64,000 bases of DNA from UBA4416 sp040387555 (GTDB taxonomy: Bacteria > Bacteroidota > Bacteroidia > B-17B0 > Aurantibacillaceae): contig JAZKDO010000002.1 of NCBI GenBank assembly GCA_040387555.1, positions 186,001-250,000 of the forward strand, given 5' to 3'. A program made the position numbers and the translations under genes. This document shows, piece by piece, positions 1 to 7,802 of this stretch; within the stretch, counting starts at the first letter, position 1; each line of letters opens with the position of its first letter. The notes beneath the pieces were generated by a model. That model had not been told where the DNA came from, searched no databases, and saw only the letters and a program-made list of their open reading frames with translations.

Positions 1-321
1 CGTTAATTGGGAAGTACTTTGATGATAATATTTTTTTTCAAAATCGTACGGAAATGTCCTGTAGGCAACAAATAATGGATCTTTCGGAATCGATTTAAAA
101 ACAATAGCTTTTAAAGGGTAATGAATTTTATAAGTTGAAGTATCTAAAGGTGAATTTTTTGTAGACAGTTTAATGGTTCCGGGAATCAGGCTTAGCGTGT
201 CCAGGAATAAAGTGTCTGATCTTAGAAAATAATATTTTTGTTTAAGGTTCGTTTGTACCTGTGCCTGAATAACAAATCCACACAACATTATTTTTATAAT
301 AATTAACCTAAAACCCACCAT
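1..321 (-). CDS. Exported protein of unknown function, N-terminal part (runs off window)
   Basis: The frame is open from an ATG at 321 to the window edge, 107 codons, with the 3' part missing. The N-terminus has a hydrophobic segment and a likely signal-peptidase site after Gln-Ala-Gln near residue 22. The mature part is rich in Tyr, Phe, Leu and Asp-Thr-Leu steps, and ends in a stretch containing YRTFPYDF. I have a memory of similar N-termini in large Bacteroidota outer-membrane proteins of unknown role, but I cannot name a family. It is divergent from exonuclease III with a 58-base gap. No function is assigned. Confidence 0.7.
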   Translation of the reverse strand, partial: MVGFRLIIIKIMLCGFVIQAQVQTNLKQKYYFLRSDTLFLDTLSLIPGTIKLSTKNSPLDTSTYKIHYPLKAIVFKSIPKDPLFVAYRTFPYDFEKKYYHQSTSQLT

Positions 322-379
322 GCTAATAACGGTTTATAAATATAGAAATTGTATTTTTAAAGCCACAAACAGACTTTGA

Positions 380-1144
380 ATGAGAATTATAACATATAAT
401 GTAAATGGCATACGTGCCGCGATGAATAAAGGATTGGTAGATTGGATGAAATCTTCGGCGCCGGATGTGTTGTGTTTGCAGGAAATTAAAGCGACCCCTG
501 ACCAGGTTGATGTAAGTGCGTTTGAAGAAATGGGTTATCATATGTATTGGTATCCTGCACAAAAAAAGGGGTATAGCGGAGTAGCCATTTTTTCTAAAAT
601 AAAACCAAAGCATATTGAGTATGGCTGTGGAATGGATGCTTATGATTTTGAAGGCAGGGTTTTAAGGGTAGATTTTGATCATTGTTCGGTGGCTAGCATT
701 TATCATCCAAGCGGCAGTAGCGGTGAGGAGAGGCAGGCTTTTAAAATGAAATGGCTATCTGACTTCCACGGTTATATTGATGGATTAAAAGCAACATTAC
801 CTAATCTTATTTTGTGTGGTGATTATAATATTTGCCATAAGCCAATCGATATACATAATCCAAAATCAAATGCGAAAACCTCAGGGTTCCTTCCTGACGA
901 AAGAGAATGGATGGAACAATTCATTCAATCCGGATTTACTGACTCCTTCAGACATTTTAATAAGGATCCCCACCAATACAGTTGGTGGAGTTATCGTGCA
1001 GGTTCACGTGGTAAAAATTTGGGATGGCGCATTGATTACAATTTAGTGGCCAATCATCTCAGCGAAAAACTCCAAAGATCTGTTATATTGCCTGATGCAG
1101 TGCATAGCGATCATTGTCCCGTTTTAATGGAAATTGATTTATAA
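380..1144 (+). CDS. xth: Exodeoxyribonuclease III (AP endonuclease)
   Basis: This is an exonuclease III family enzyme of 254 residues, the usual length. It cleaves 5' of abasic sites and digests 3' ends of duplex DNA in base excision repair, in the cytoplasm. The endonuclease/exonuclease/phosphatase motifs are visible in order: the N-terminal TYNVNGIRAA with the metal-binding Asn, LQEIKA with the metal-binding Glu, GDYNICH with the catalytic Asp-Tyr-Asn, WWSYRAGSRGKNLGWRIDY, and the C-terminal SDHCPV with the catalytic Asp-His. The start is the first ATG of the frame and gives a start at the expected fold boundary. It stands alone between two unrelated genes. Confidence 0.96.
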   Translation: MRIITYNVNGIRAAMNKGLVDWMKSSAPDVLCLQEIKATPDQVDVSAFEEMGYHMYWYPAQKKGYSGVAIFSKIKPKHIEYGCGMDAYDFEGRVLRVDFDHCSVASIYHPSGSSGEERQAFKMKWLSDFHGYIDGLKATLPNLILCGDYNICHKPIDIHNPKSNAKTSGFLPDEREWMEQFIQSGFTDSFRHFNKDPHQYSWWSYRAGSRGKNLGWRIDYNLVANHLSEKLQRSVILPDAVHSDHCPVLMEIDL

Positions 1145-1272
1145 ATTCGTGTATTTAGTAAATTAAAAATCATAGGTTTAACACACAGAAACCCGATTTT
1201 TACCGCTCACATACAGATTCCTGCTTTTTAACAAAATCGCCTGATTGTTTTAGGTTTTTTAGATATTAAGAT

Positions 1273-1280
1273 TATATTTG
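1273..1280 (+). promoter_or_regulatory. Candidate -7 element upstream of peptide-binding lipoprotein
   Basis: TATATTTG matches the Bacteroidota -7 consensus TAnnTTTG exactly and lies 28 bases before the preferred ATG. No clean TTTG is found about 19 bases upstream (nearest TTG is 25 bases away), so the -33 element is weak. Inferred transcription start is about 1286. Confidence 0.4.
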
Positions 1281-1308
1281 TGGTTAGTAAAAACTTATGT
1301 ACTTAGGT

Positions 1309-3078
1309 ATGAAAAAAATATTTATTCCATTAGTAGCCAGTGTGTTCACATTAGGCTTAGCTTCATGTTCATCATGTTCAGACGATAAAAAAGAAACCCA
1401 TAACGGCGAAGAAGGGAAAGGCGGCGTTTACATGGGTGGTGTTATGCGTATGAACGAGGTTGAAGCATTTAAAAGCTTAAATCCTATTGCTGTTAATGAA
1501 ATTGTTGGTTTCCACGTGGGAACTCAGCTTTTTGAAGGCTTAGTAAAGTTTAATCAAAATGATCTTTCGATTCAGCCTGCTATTGCGCGTTCCTGGGAAA
1601 GCAATAGCGATCAGACGGAGTGGACGTTTCATTTGCGTCAGGGAGTAATGTTTCACCCTGATGCCTGTTTCCCGGATGGAAAAGGAAGGGCGTTAACTGC
1701 TACCGATGTAAAATTATGTTTTGATAAATTATGTACCTCTGACCCGAATAACGCACAATTTGATGTTACATTCAAAGACCGTGTTATAGGTGCTAACGAG
1801 GCGTTTGATGCATCTAAAGCCGGAAAAAATTTACCTGTTTCAGGTGTTAAAGTAGTTAACGACACAACAATTGTTATTAATTTAAAAGCGCCATTCGCAG
1901 GATTCTTAAATATTATTGCAATGCCTGGCTGTTGGGTTTATCCAAAAGAAGCTTTAGACAAATACGGTTTGGATCTGCGCATTCATCCTGTTGGAACCGG
2001 ACCTTTCCAGTTAGAAACAGTGAAAGAAGGGGAAGTTTTAATTATGAAGAAAAATCCTAATTATTATGGGGTTGATAAAGACGGAAACAAATTACCCTAT
2101 TTAGATGGTTTAAAATACACATTCATTCGCGAGAAAAAAGCAGAAATTTTAGAATTTAAATCAGGTAATCTTGATATGGTTTATCGTTTACCGGTTGAAA
2201 TTTTCCATGAGATAATGGGTGACCTTGAACATGCTAAAGACCGTAAAACGGAATTTCAGATTTTAAGTTCCCCGGCATTTAGCACACACTTTTTAGGATT
2301 CAATTGTGCTGGAACTGTTTTCGCAAAAAAAGAAACACGTTTAGCATTTAACTATGCGATTGACAGACATAAAATTGCTGATTTTACAATCCAAGGAGAA
2401 GGTACTTCCGGAGATTATGGAATGGTGCCTTATGTTGATGCATTTGAAAAAGACGGTTATGATTTCAAAAGTTTAAAAGGGTATAAGTTTGACGTAGCGA
2501 AAGCAAAAGAGTATTTAAAACAAGCCGGCTATCCTGATGGAAAAGGCTTTCCGAAAGTAACTTTACAAATAAACAGTGGCGGTGGCGACCGAAATGGGTT
2601 AATTGCTGAAGTAGTTCAAAAGATGCTAAAGGAGAACCTGAATGTTGATATTAATATAAATATCGTTCCATTTGCTGAACATATTGAACAAATTCAATCC
2701 GGAAAATCTGATTTTTTCCGCTTTGCATGGATTGCTGATTATCCGGATCCAGAAACGTTCTTGACATTATTTTACGGAAAACATGTACCGGCGAATGCCT
2801 CAGAAAAATCTTTTATTAATTACTTTAGATTTAAAAACGCAAAATTTGATTCCCTGTTTGCTGCGACTTTTACAGAGTCAGACAAAACAAAACGCTATAA
2901 TTTATTATCTCAGGCAGAACAAATTGTTTTAGACGAAGCACCATTTATGCCAATATTCTACGATGAGAACTTCCGATTAGAACAATTAAACGTTCGTAAT
3001 TTCCCTGAAAATGCCATGATTTATATGGACCTTTCGGTTGTTTACTTAATTCCTAAAGATAAAATGCCTAAAAAGTAA
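1309..3078 (+). CDS. Oligopeptide ABC transporter substrate-binding lipoprotein (SBP_bac_5)
   Basis: This is a DppA/OppA-type solute-binding protein of about 589 residues. The N-terminus MKKIFIPLVASVFTLGLASC is a lipoprotein signal with the lipobox Cys at residue 20, so I prefer the ATG at 1309; an in-frame ATG at 1297 adds four residues. Family hallmarks include a TEWTFHLRQGVMFHPD-type stretch, HPVGTGPFQLE, and RLAFNYAIDRHKIADF. The protein should bind peptides at the membrane surface and hand them to an ABC permease that is not in this window. Monocistronic: a bidirectional terminator follows. Specificity for peptides rather than nickel or sugars is inferred from family only. It fits the peptidase-rich content of the window. 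Confidence 0.9.
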   Translation: MKKIFIPLVASVFTLGLASCSSCSDDKKETHNGEEGKGGVYMGGVMRMNEVEAFKSLNPIAVNEIVGFHVGTQLFEGLVKFNQNDLSIQPAIARSWESNSDQTEWTFHLRQGVMFHPDACFPDGKGRALTATDVKLCFDKLCTSDPNNAQFDVTFKDRVIGANEAFDASKAGKNLPVSGVKVVNDTTIVINLKAPFAGFLNIIAMPGCWVYPKEALDKYGLDLRIHPVGTGPFQLETVKEGEVLIMKKNPNYYGVDKDGNKLPYLDGLKYTFIREKKAEILEFKSGNLDMVYRLPVEIFHEIMGDLEHAKDRKTEFQILSSPAFSTHFLGFNCAGTVFAKKETRLAFNYAIDRHKIADFTIQGEGTSGDYGMVPYVDAFEKDGYDFKSLKGYKFDVAKAKEYLKQAGYPDGKGFPKVTLQINSGGGDRNGLIAEVVQKMLKENLNVDININIVPFAEHIEQIQSGKSDFFRFAWIADYPDPETFLTLFYGKHVPANASEKSFINYFRFKNAKFDSLFAATFTESDKTKRYNLLSQAEQIVLDEAPFMPIFYDENFRLEQLNVRNFPENAMIYMDLSVVYLIPKDKMPKK

Positions 3079-3092
3079 TTTATTAAAATAAA

Positions 3093-3130
3093 CAAAAAAA
3101 AGCCTTCTGGTTTCAGAAGGCTTTTTTTTG
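3093..3130. terminator. Bidirectional intrinsic terminator
   Basis: A perfect 9-bp stem (3101-3109 with 3114-3122, loop GTTT) is flanked by an A-run on the left and a T-run on the right. It can end both the peptide-binding lipoprotein gene on the plus strand and the kinase gene on the minus strand, whose stop codon is at 3132. Confidence 0.85.
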
Positions 3131-3131
3131 T

Positions 3132-3545
3132 TTAAAATAGTTTCACTTTATATTTTTCTGCCATTTTTCGAATCTGCTCTTCACTCACATCATGAGTATT
3201 TTTACTTTGGTGATAGTTTTCTAAAGTTGCTACGAATATTGCGTAATCAGCTTCTAAAGCCAATTTAAAATAGGGCTCCATTTCCCAATCCATTGTGAAT
3301 GTATTATGAACGAAAATTTTTTGAATACCTTGTTTCATTGCATCTTTGGTTAAAGATTCACATTCTTTATAAGCCAGGTGATTGTTGTTAAAATTGAAAA
3401 TATATTCTCCTGTTGCTTCATCAGTAAAATAATCATCTACTGAAAATACAGGATAGGTATTGTTTTCGGAAAGTAATTTTGCCAGAGTGGTTTTGCCGCT
3501 TCCGGGAAGGCCGCGCAAAAGAATCAAAGAGGGTTTATTGAACAT
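3132..3545 (-). CDS. Small P-loop kinase-like ATP-binding protein (AAA_33 / N4BP2-like)
   Basis: The 137-residue protein has a Walker A motif GLPGSGKT at residues 12-19 and a kinase-like Asp pair in SVDDYF near residue 36. The C-terminal part, with HDVSEEQIRKMAEKYK, resembles the end of the N4BP2-type polynucleotide kinase-like domain. It probably phosphorylates a nucleic acid or small molecule in the cytoplasm, but the substrate cannot be told. It is a stand-alone short version of a domain that elsewhere is fused to others. It is convergent with the peptide-binding lipoprotein gene across a shared terminator. The kinase fold is well supported; the substrate is unknown. Confidence 0.8.
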   Translation of the reverse strand: MFNKPSLILLRGLPGSGKTTLAKLLSENNTYPVFSVDDYFTDEATGEYIFNFNNNHLAYKECESLTKDAMKQGIQKIFVHNTFTMDWEMEPYFKLALEADYAIFVATLENYHQSKNTHDVSEEQIRKMAEKYKVKLF

Positions 3546-3591
3546 CTTATTTTTTTATAAATGTAAACCATTTATAGTATGCAAAATAAAA

Positions 3592-3640
3592 AATCTGGTA
3601 ATCTTAATTATCTCTCGCTAAAGATTAGGATTACCAGATT
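3592..3640 (-). terminator. Intrinsic terminator of the TonB-dependent receptor gene
   Basis: A perfect 12-bp stem (3592-3603 with 3629-3640) has a 25-base loop. Read on the minus strand it is followed by a T-rich run (complement of the A-run at 3586-3591). It lies 34 bases after the receptor stop codon and before the next minus-strand gene. Confidence 0.75.
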
Positions 3641-3674
3641 ATAAAAAATTGTCTTTAATTACAAAATAAGCAAT

Positions 3675-6089
3675 TTACATTTTGTATCTCAAACTAACGA
3701 TTACATTTCTCCCAGGAGCATTAATTCCACTAGCAAAGGTTCTGTAACGGTTATTTGTTATGTTTTCACAAGCTGCGTTTAATCGCAATGATTTTGTGAT
3801 GTTTACCCCAAGCCTGATGTTTAATGTAAACCAGGCAGGCATCCCATACAATGTTGCGTAAGGTAAATTATCTTCACCACTTGGGCTATAATCATTGATG
3901 TTTTTCTTTCCGTTGTATCTTACAAAAAACTCCCCATCTATATTTTTAGCTTTGTAAATAAGACTCGTTTGACCGAACATTGGAGCAATGTGATCTAAAG
4001 GAACAACCGTGTCGGTTTTCGTGTTTGTATATCTGCCATAAGAATAATTTAGCACACTTTTGAAAGACACATGTTCGTTGAAATCAAACTGCACTCCTCC
4101 TGATAAACCAAGAATATATGCATTGTCTGCATTTTGCGTTGCCTGTACCTTGCTTTTTACTCCTTGGTATGTTGCTGAATCTTTTCCATTGAAAATAAAG
4201 TCGCGCACCACTAATGCGTTTGTAAGACTTGTATAGAACCCCGTGATATCAAATTTATATTTCTCCTGAATTACTTTACTAATACCAAGTTCAAAATTAT
4301 AAGAGTATTCCGGTTTCAGGTCTGGATTTGGAACAATTACTTTACCACCTGTACCTTCAAAAACCTTTGTCATGTCATCTACGTTCGGAGAACGGAAACC
4401 GGTATTAGCCAATAGACTTACTTTATAATCATTATTTGATTTCCAGGTAAAGCCTAATGACCCTGTAACTGCTTGATTTTTTTGTTTCGCATCATTAAAA
4501 GGCAAGCGGGTAGAGGCAAAGGTTGTATCTATAAATTTAGAGGATAAACCAGTATTTGTATAGCGAAGGCCATCCGTTACAACAAAATTTTCATCAACTT
4601 CCCACGCATGGGAAAAGTATACTGCAAATGTATTCATTTGACTTCCGCCATCGGGGTAACGTGTTTGGGCCTTACCTTCGCCGCCGGATAGTATGTTAGT
4701 GGAGTCGGCAACAGATTTCACATCATTTGCAGTGATTTCCATGCCATATCTTAGTTCATGTTTTTCTTTGATCACTTTATAGATATCTAAATTAGCAGAT
4801 AGAACAGTTACATCTTCCCTTTGAGAGACCCTTGCTGTTTTTTGCCATCGTCTGGTAATTCTATCCTGTTCAATTTTTTGATACGCTAAAACAACTTTAA
4901 TATTATCTGTCATAAATGTTTTCTTATCAAAATTCAAAGTATAGGCAGTTAGTAAACGCTTTTGAGGACCGTAACCATTTTCTGCCCACCGGAATTTCCC
5001 ACCGGAATAATCACCGTTTAATCTATCGTAACGAGGCAAATAACTTGACGCACCATATTGAAAATTTAAATTGTGTGTTATGTGATCTCCCGTTTTAAAA
5101 TTGAAACGCTGCATAAGATCCATTTGAGTATAGCCGCTTCCTTTTTGCAAATTATTGTTGGAATTGATACTCATAGTATCACGGTTATTTACTCTTTCCT
5201 GAAAAAAAGTTCTGTCCCAGGAGTTCGTATAACCACTTAATTTCGTGGATCCACTCATTACGTCCCCAAAATCGGAAAAAGTGATATTCGTTAAGGAGGC
5301 AAATTTTTTCCAGCCAAGATTAAAATCCACATGCCCGGTTTTTTCATTAGCCGCTGAAGCATACCGTACCATTGCGTTAGCTTTCACCAATATTTTATCA
5401 TCTGCACTAAACTGTGCATTTTTAGTATAAAAATGCATAACACCACCTAACGCATCACTACCATACATAGTCGATGATGGACCGAAGATGATTTCTGTTC
5501 TTTCAAGCATATTTGGATCTATAGTCATAACGTCCTGAAGGTGGCCGCCCCTATAAATTGCATTATTCATGCGAACACCGTCGATAACTAATAAAACTTT
5601 ATTAGCTTCAAATCCCCTCGTACTAGGACTTCCACCACCTGCCTGGCTTCTTTGAACAAACACCTGACCCGTATTTTGAAGAAGATCTCCACTGGTTGCA
5701 GGATTAGAAAATTCTATTTCCTTTTGTTTTATAATTTCCATTTGGTATGGAACATCAATCTTGGATTCCGCTTTGCGATTTGCAGAAAAAACAATTTCAT
5801 CAAGGTTGACGTGACGCGCTTTTAAATTAACGGAAATATCAGCGCCTTCCGTAAGCATTATTTTTTGTGTTGCATAGCCAAAGTAGTAAACGAAAGCTGA
5901 ATCTCCTTTTAAAAGGGAAGAGAGGTTAGCCTTGCCTTTAACGTCTGTTTTTACCTGGACTTTGTTTTTATCCTGGATCACTACATCCTGTAAAGTTTCA
6001 CGTGTGGAGTTATCCCTCACTGTTAGTGTTTGAGCAAGTGAAACTGTGGATACAGCACTAAATAAAGTGAGCAAAAAGGGTGTTTTCAT
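3675..6089 (-). CDS. TonB-dependent outer-membrane receptor (haem/haemoprotein-type)
   Basis: From the ATG at 6089 the protein has 804 residues and a signal peptide MKTPFLLTLFSAVSTVSLAQ; the frame stays open further upstream but adds only a poor leader. After the signal comes a carboxypeptidase-like regulatory domain (about residues 20-100), a plug domain (about 110-235, with STRGFEANKVLLVIDGVRMN and YGSDALGGV) and a 22-strand-type barrel ending in an aromatic/Met C-terminus. The plug stretch NNAIYRGGHLQDVMTIDPN resembles the haemin/haemoglobin receptor group such as HmuR, so iron or haem is the likely cargo; that is inference. A small membrane protein gene lies just upstream on the same strand. 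No Fur site was identified with confidence. Confidence 0.9.
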   Translation of the reverse strand: MKTPFLLTLFSAVSTVSLAQTLTVRDNSTRETLQDVVIQDKNKVQVKTDVKGKANLSSLLKGDSAFVYYFGYATQKIMLTEGADISVNLKARHVNLDEIVFSANRKAESKIDVPYQMEIIKQKEIEFSNPATSGDLLQNTGQVFVQRSQAGGGSPSTRGFEANKVLLVIDGVRMNNAIYRGGHLQDVMTIDPNMLERTEIIFGPSSTMYGSDALGGVMHFYTKNAQFSADDKILVKANAMVRYASAANEKTGHVDFNLGWKKFASLTNITFSDFGDVMSGSTKLSGYTNSWDRTFFQERVNNRDTMSINSNNNLQKGSGYTQMDLMQRFNFKTGDHITHNLNFQYGASSYLPRYDRLNGDYSGGKFRWAENGYGPQKRLLTAYTLNFDKKTFMTDNIKVVLAYQKIEQDRITRRWQKTARVSQREDVTVLSANLDIYKVIKEKHELRYGMEITANDVKSVADSTNILSGGEGKAQTRYPDGGSQMNTFAVYFSHAWEVDENFVVTDGLRYTNTGLSSKFIDTTFASTRLPFNDAKQKNQAVTGSLGFTWKSNNDYKVSLLANTGFRSPNVDDMTKVFEGTGGKVIVPNPDLKPEYSYNFELGISKVIQEKYKFDITGFYTSLTNALVVRDFIFNGKDSATYQGVKSKVQATQNADNAYILGLSGGVQFDFNEHVSFKSVLNYSYGRYTNTKTDTVVPLDHIAPMFGQTSLIYKAKNIDGEFFVRYNGKKNINDYSPSGEDNLPYATLYGMPAWFTLNIRLGVNITKSLRLNAACENITNNRYRTFASGINAPGRNVIVSLRYKM

Positions 6090-6190
6090 AAAACTTAAGT
6101 TATAATAAAATATAAAAATTATCCATACACTGTTTCTCGACAATTGTCGGAAAGTATTTTGAAATAATAAATCTTGAAATTTAACTGCTT

Positions 6191-6733
6191 TTATGATAGA
6201 AGATCAGGAGGTGGGGTTTCCGTCTCAAGGAAGATTGGTGAAATTAGAAATGAATGTGGGAATGTGCTAGAATTGTGATTGTAAAAATGAAGGAGAGTGT
6301 CAAAATTTAAATGTGCCACAATGCACTTTAGATTGAAAAAACTTTTCAACTGGCACAATGGATTCTTCGTTGTTTCATTAGCGTTTAGATCGAATAATTC
6401 TGCAAACTGCTTTTTTAAAAACATTTCCTGCTCATCTGACACGGCAATGATCGCCACTTTAAGGCCTCTATTTTCTATGCGAATAATATCATATAAAATA
6501 CCTTGATATGATATTTCTTTGTTATCGTCTTCCCATGAAATTTTTTCAGAATTGGCATACAATTCATTGGGATTAACATAGATGGTGCTTTTGGAGCGAA
6601 TATTTTTAGTTTGTTTTAAAAATATTTTGAATTCTTTTTTGTAGGATTTTAAATAGTGTAAATGAATCAGGAATGTTCCTGTGGAAAGCACAGTAATAAG
6701 AATAAAACAAAATATGACTGTAAGCTTTTTCAA
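6191..6733 (-). CDS. Small membrane-anchored protein of unknown function, receptor partner candidate
   Basis: The 180-residue protein starts with one hydrophobic segment (about residues 4-27) followed by a mostly soluble region of mixed charge. It ends in a Pro-rich tail, ETPPPDLLS. I do not recognise a named domain. Short proteins with a single N-terminal membrane segment and a C-terminal Pro-Pro-Pro tail commonly sit directly upstream of TonB-dependent receptors in Bacteroidota, and this one precedes the receptor gene by about 100 bases on the same strand. A role in metal or haem uptake is inferred from position only. Confidence 0.6.
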   Translation of the reverse strand: MKKLTVIFCFILITVLSTGTFLIHLHYLKSYKKEFKIFLKQTKNIRSKSTIYVNPNELYANSEKISWEDDNKEISYQGILYDIIRIENRGLKVAIIAVSDEQEMFLKKQFAELFDLNANETTKNPLCQLKSFFNLKCIVAHLNFDTLLHFYNHNSSTFPHSFLISPIFLETETPPPDLLS

Positions 6734-6814
6734 TGACTCAATTCAATCTTTTTAAAGATAGATAAAAGTCTGGAAAAACAAGATAGAAGTACGTAAAACT
6801 ACTTATGATATTAT

Positions 6815-7465
6815 TTATTTAGCTTGTGTACCTGTAGCTTTAGTATGGGTATCATTAGCAAGACCTGCTTTTGCCTGACAGGTTAATGAATGTTCCAGAT
6901 GATTTTTTAATGAAGGTAGTTTGGATTCTGCCCAGGCTTTGATTTCACTATCTGATGAATGTGTGGCTGCGTTAGTGAAATCATCAATTGCATTTTGATG
7001 ACCATTTACCATCAAATCGCAATAAGCTTTATCAAATTCAGCTCCAACTAGATTTTTAAGTTTTTGGTAATCATCAGTGCTGGTTCCTGTTAAGGATTTT
7101 GGAATGGTTATATTTTTTTTAGCAGCCAGGGACTCTAACTCTTTCAAAACTTCGGAGTGTTCCTTTTCCATCATTTTGCCAAGATTAGAAACTTCTATCA
7201 AAGCATAATTGCTTTGAGCCAATTGTCCTAATTCAATCTCCTTTAAGTTAACCACTGTAGCGTTAACTAAAAACTTGGCGTCTATTTCTTTTTGTGCTAT
7301 GTGATTTTGCTCATTCATTTCATGTGCAATCGCCTCTGAATCTTTAGAAGGTTTTTCTTTGCTCCCACAGGACATGAACGCAACGGTAAATATGGCGAGT
7401 ATAAGCATTGTTAAAAATGCGGAAAACACTGCTGCTCTCGTTAAAATTCCTTTTTCCTTTTCCAT
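6815..7465 (-). CDS. DUF4142 family exported protein (ferritin-like fold)
   Basis: The 216-residue protein has an N-terminal membrane segment ending in AFMSCG, a possible though imperfect lipobox. The remainder is four-helix in character with the DUF4142 pattern: a first helix with AQKEIDAKFLVNATVVNLKEIELGQLAQ, then FDKAYCDLMVNGHQNAIDDF. DUF4142 proteins have a ferritin-like fold, sit in the periplasm or outer membrane, and have no settled function. It stands alone between two minus-strand genes. The tail is rich in Thr, Lys and Ala. Confidence 0.8.
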   Translation of the reverse strand: MEKEKGILTRAAVFSAFLTMLILAIFTVAFMSCGSKEKPSKDSEAIAHEMNEQNHIAQKEIDAKFLVNATVVNLKEIELGQLAQSNYALIEVSNLGKMMEKEHSEVLKELESLAAKKNITIPKSLTGTSTDDYQKLKNLVGAEFDKAYCDLMVNGHQNAIDDFTNAATHSSDSEIKAWAESKLPSLKNHLEHSLTCQAKAGLANDTHTKATGTQAK

Positions 7466-7802
7466 ATAGATGTCTTTTTTGATAATTAAGTATATGCCAA
7501 ATATGTATATACAGAAATGAAAATATATTATATCTTTCCGATCAAAACTTATATAGTTTTAATAGGTTGAAGAAGTTAGAAAATTCATAACGTTTATTTC
7601 TTTTATCCGAATATTTTAAACTTCAACACCAACTTATTCTTTATTATTGGTTATTGAATAGGGATCAGAATGATGACATACAAAGCAATTCAGTATACCT
7701 GGCAGATTGTAAAGCGTGGGACGTATTTTCGTGATAATTATTTGGAAATTGACAAAAAAAATCCCACGTTTAGTGGGATTTTTGTTAAAGAGAAAAATTA
7801 AA
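7466..7802. other. Intergenic stretch
   Basis: This AT-rich gap of 337 bases lies between the start of the DUF4142 gene and the end of the beta-helix gene, both on the minus strand. It should hold the DUF4142 promoter near its left end, but I see no exact consensus match. The only clear element is the terminator hairpin at 7754-7783. A 43-codon plus-strand frame (7670-7801) runs through that hairpin and is judged accidental. Confidence 0.5.
7754..7784. terminator. Bidirectional intrinsic terminator after beta-helix gene
   Basis: The stem 7761-7767 with 7773-7779 (ATCCCAC/GTGGGAT, 5-base loop) is flanked by A7 on the left and a T-run on the right. On the minus strand it follows the stop codon of the beta-helix gene at 7803 by about 20 bases. 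Confidence 0.85.

Noticed and set aside
7670..7801. Small plus-strand frame of 43 codons in the gap before the beta-helix gene
   Set aside because: It reads through a perfect terminator hairpin, has no ribosome-binding site and no recognisable sequence. Treated as chance.
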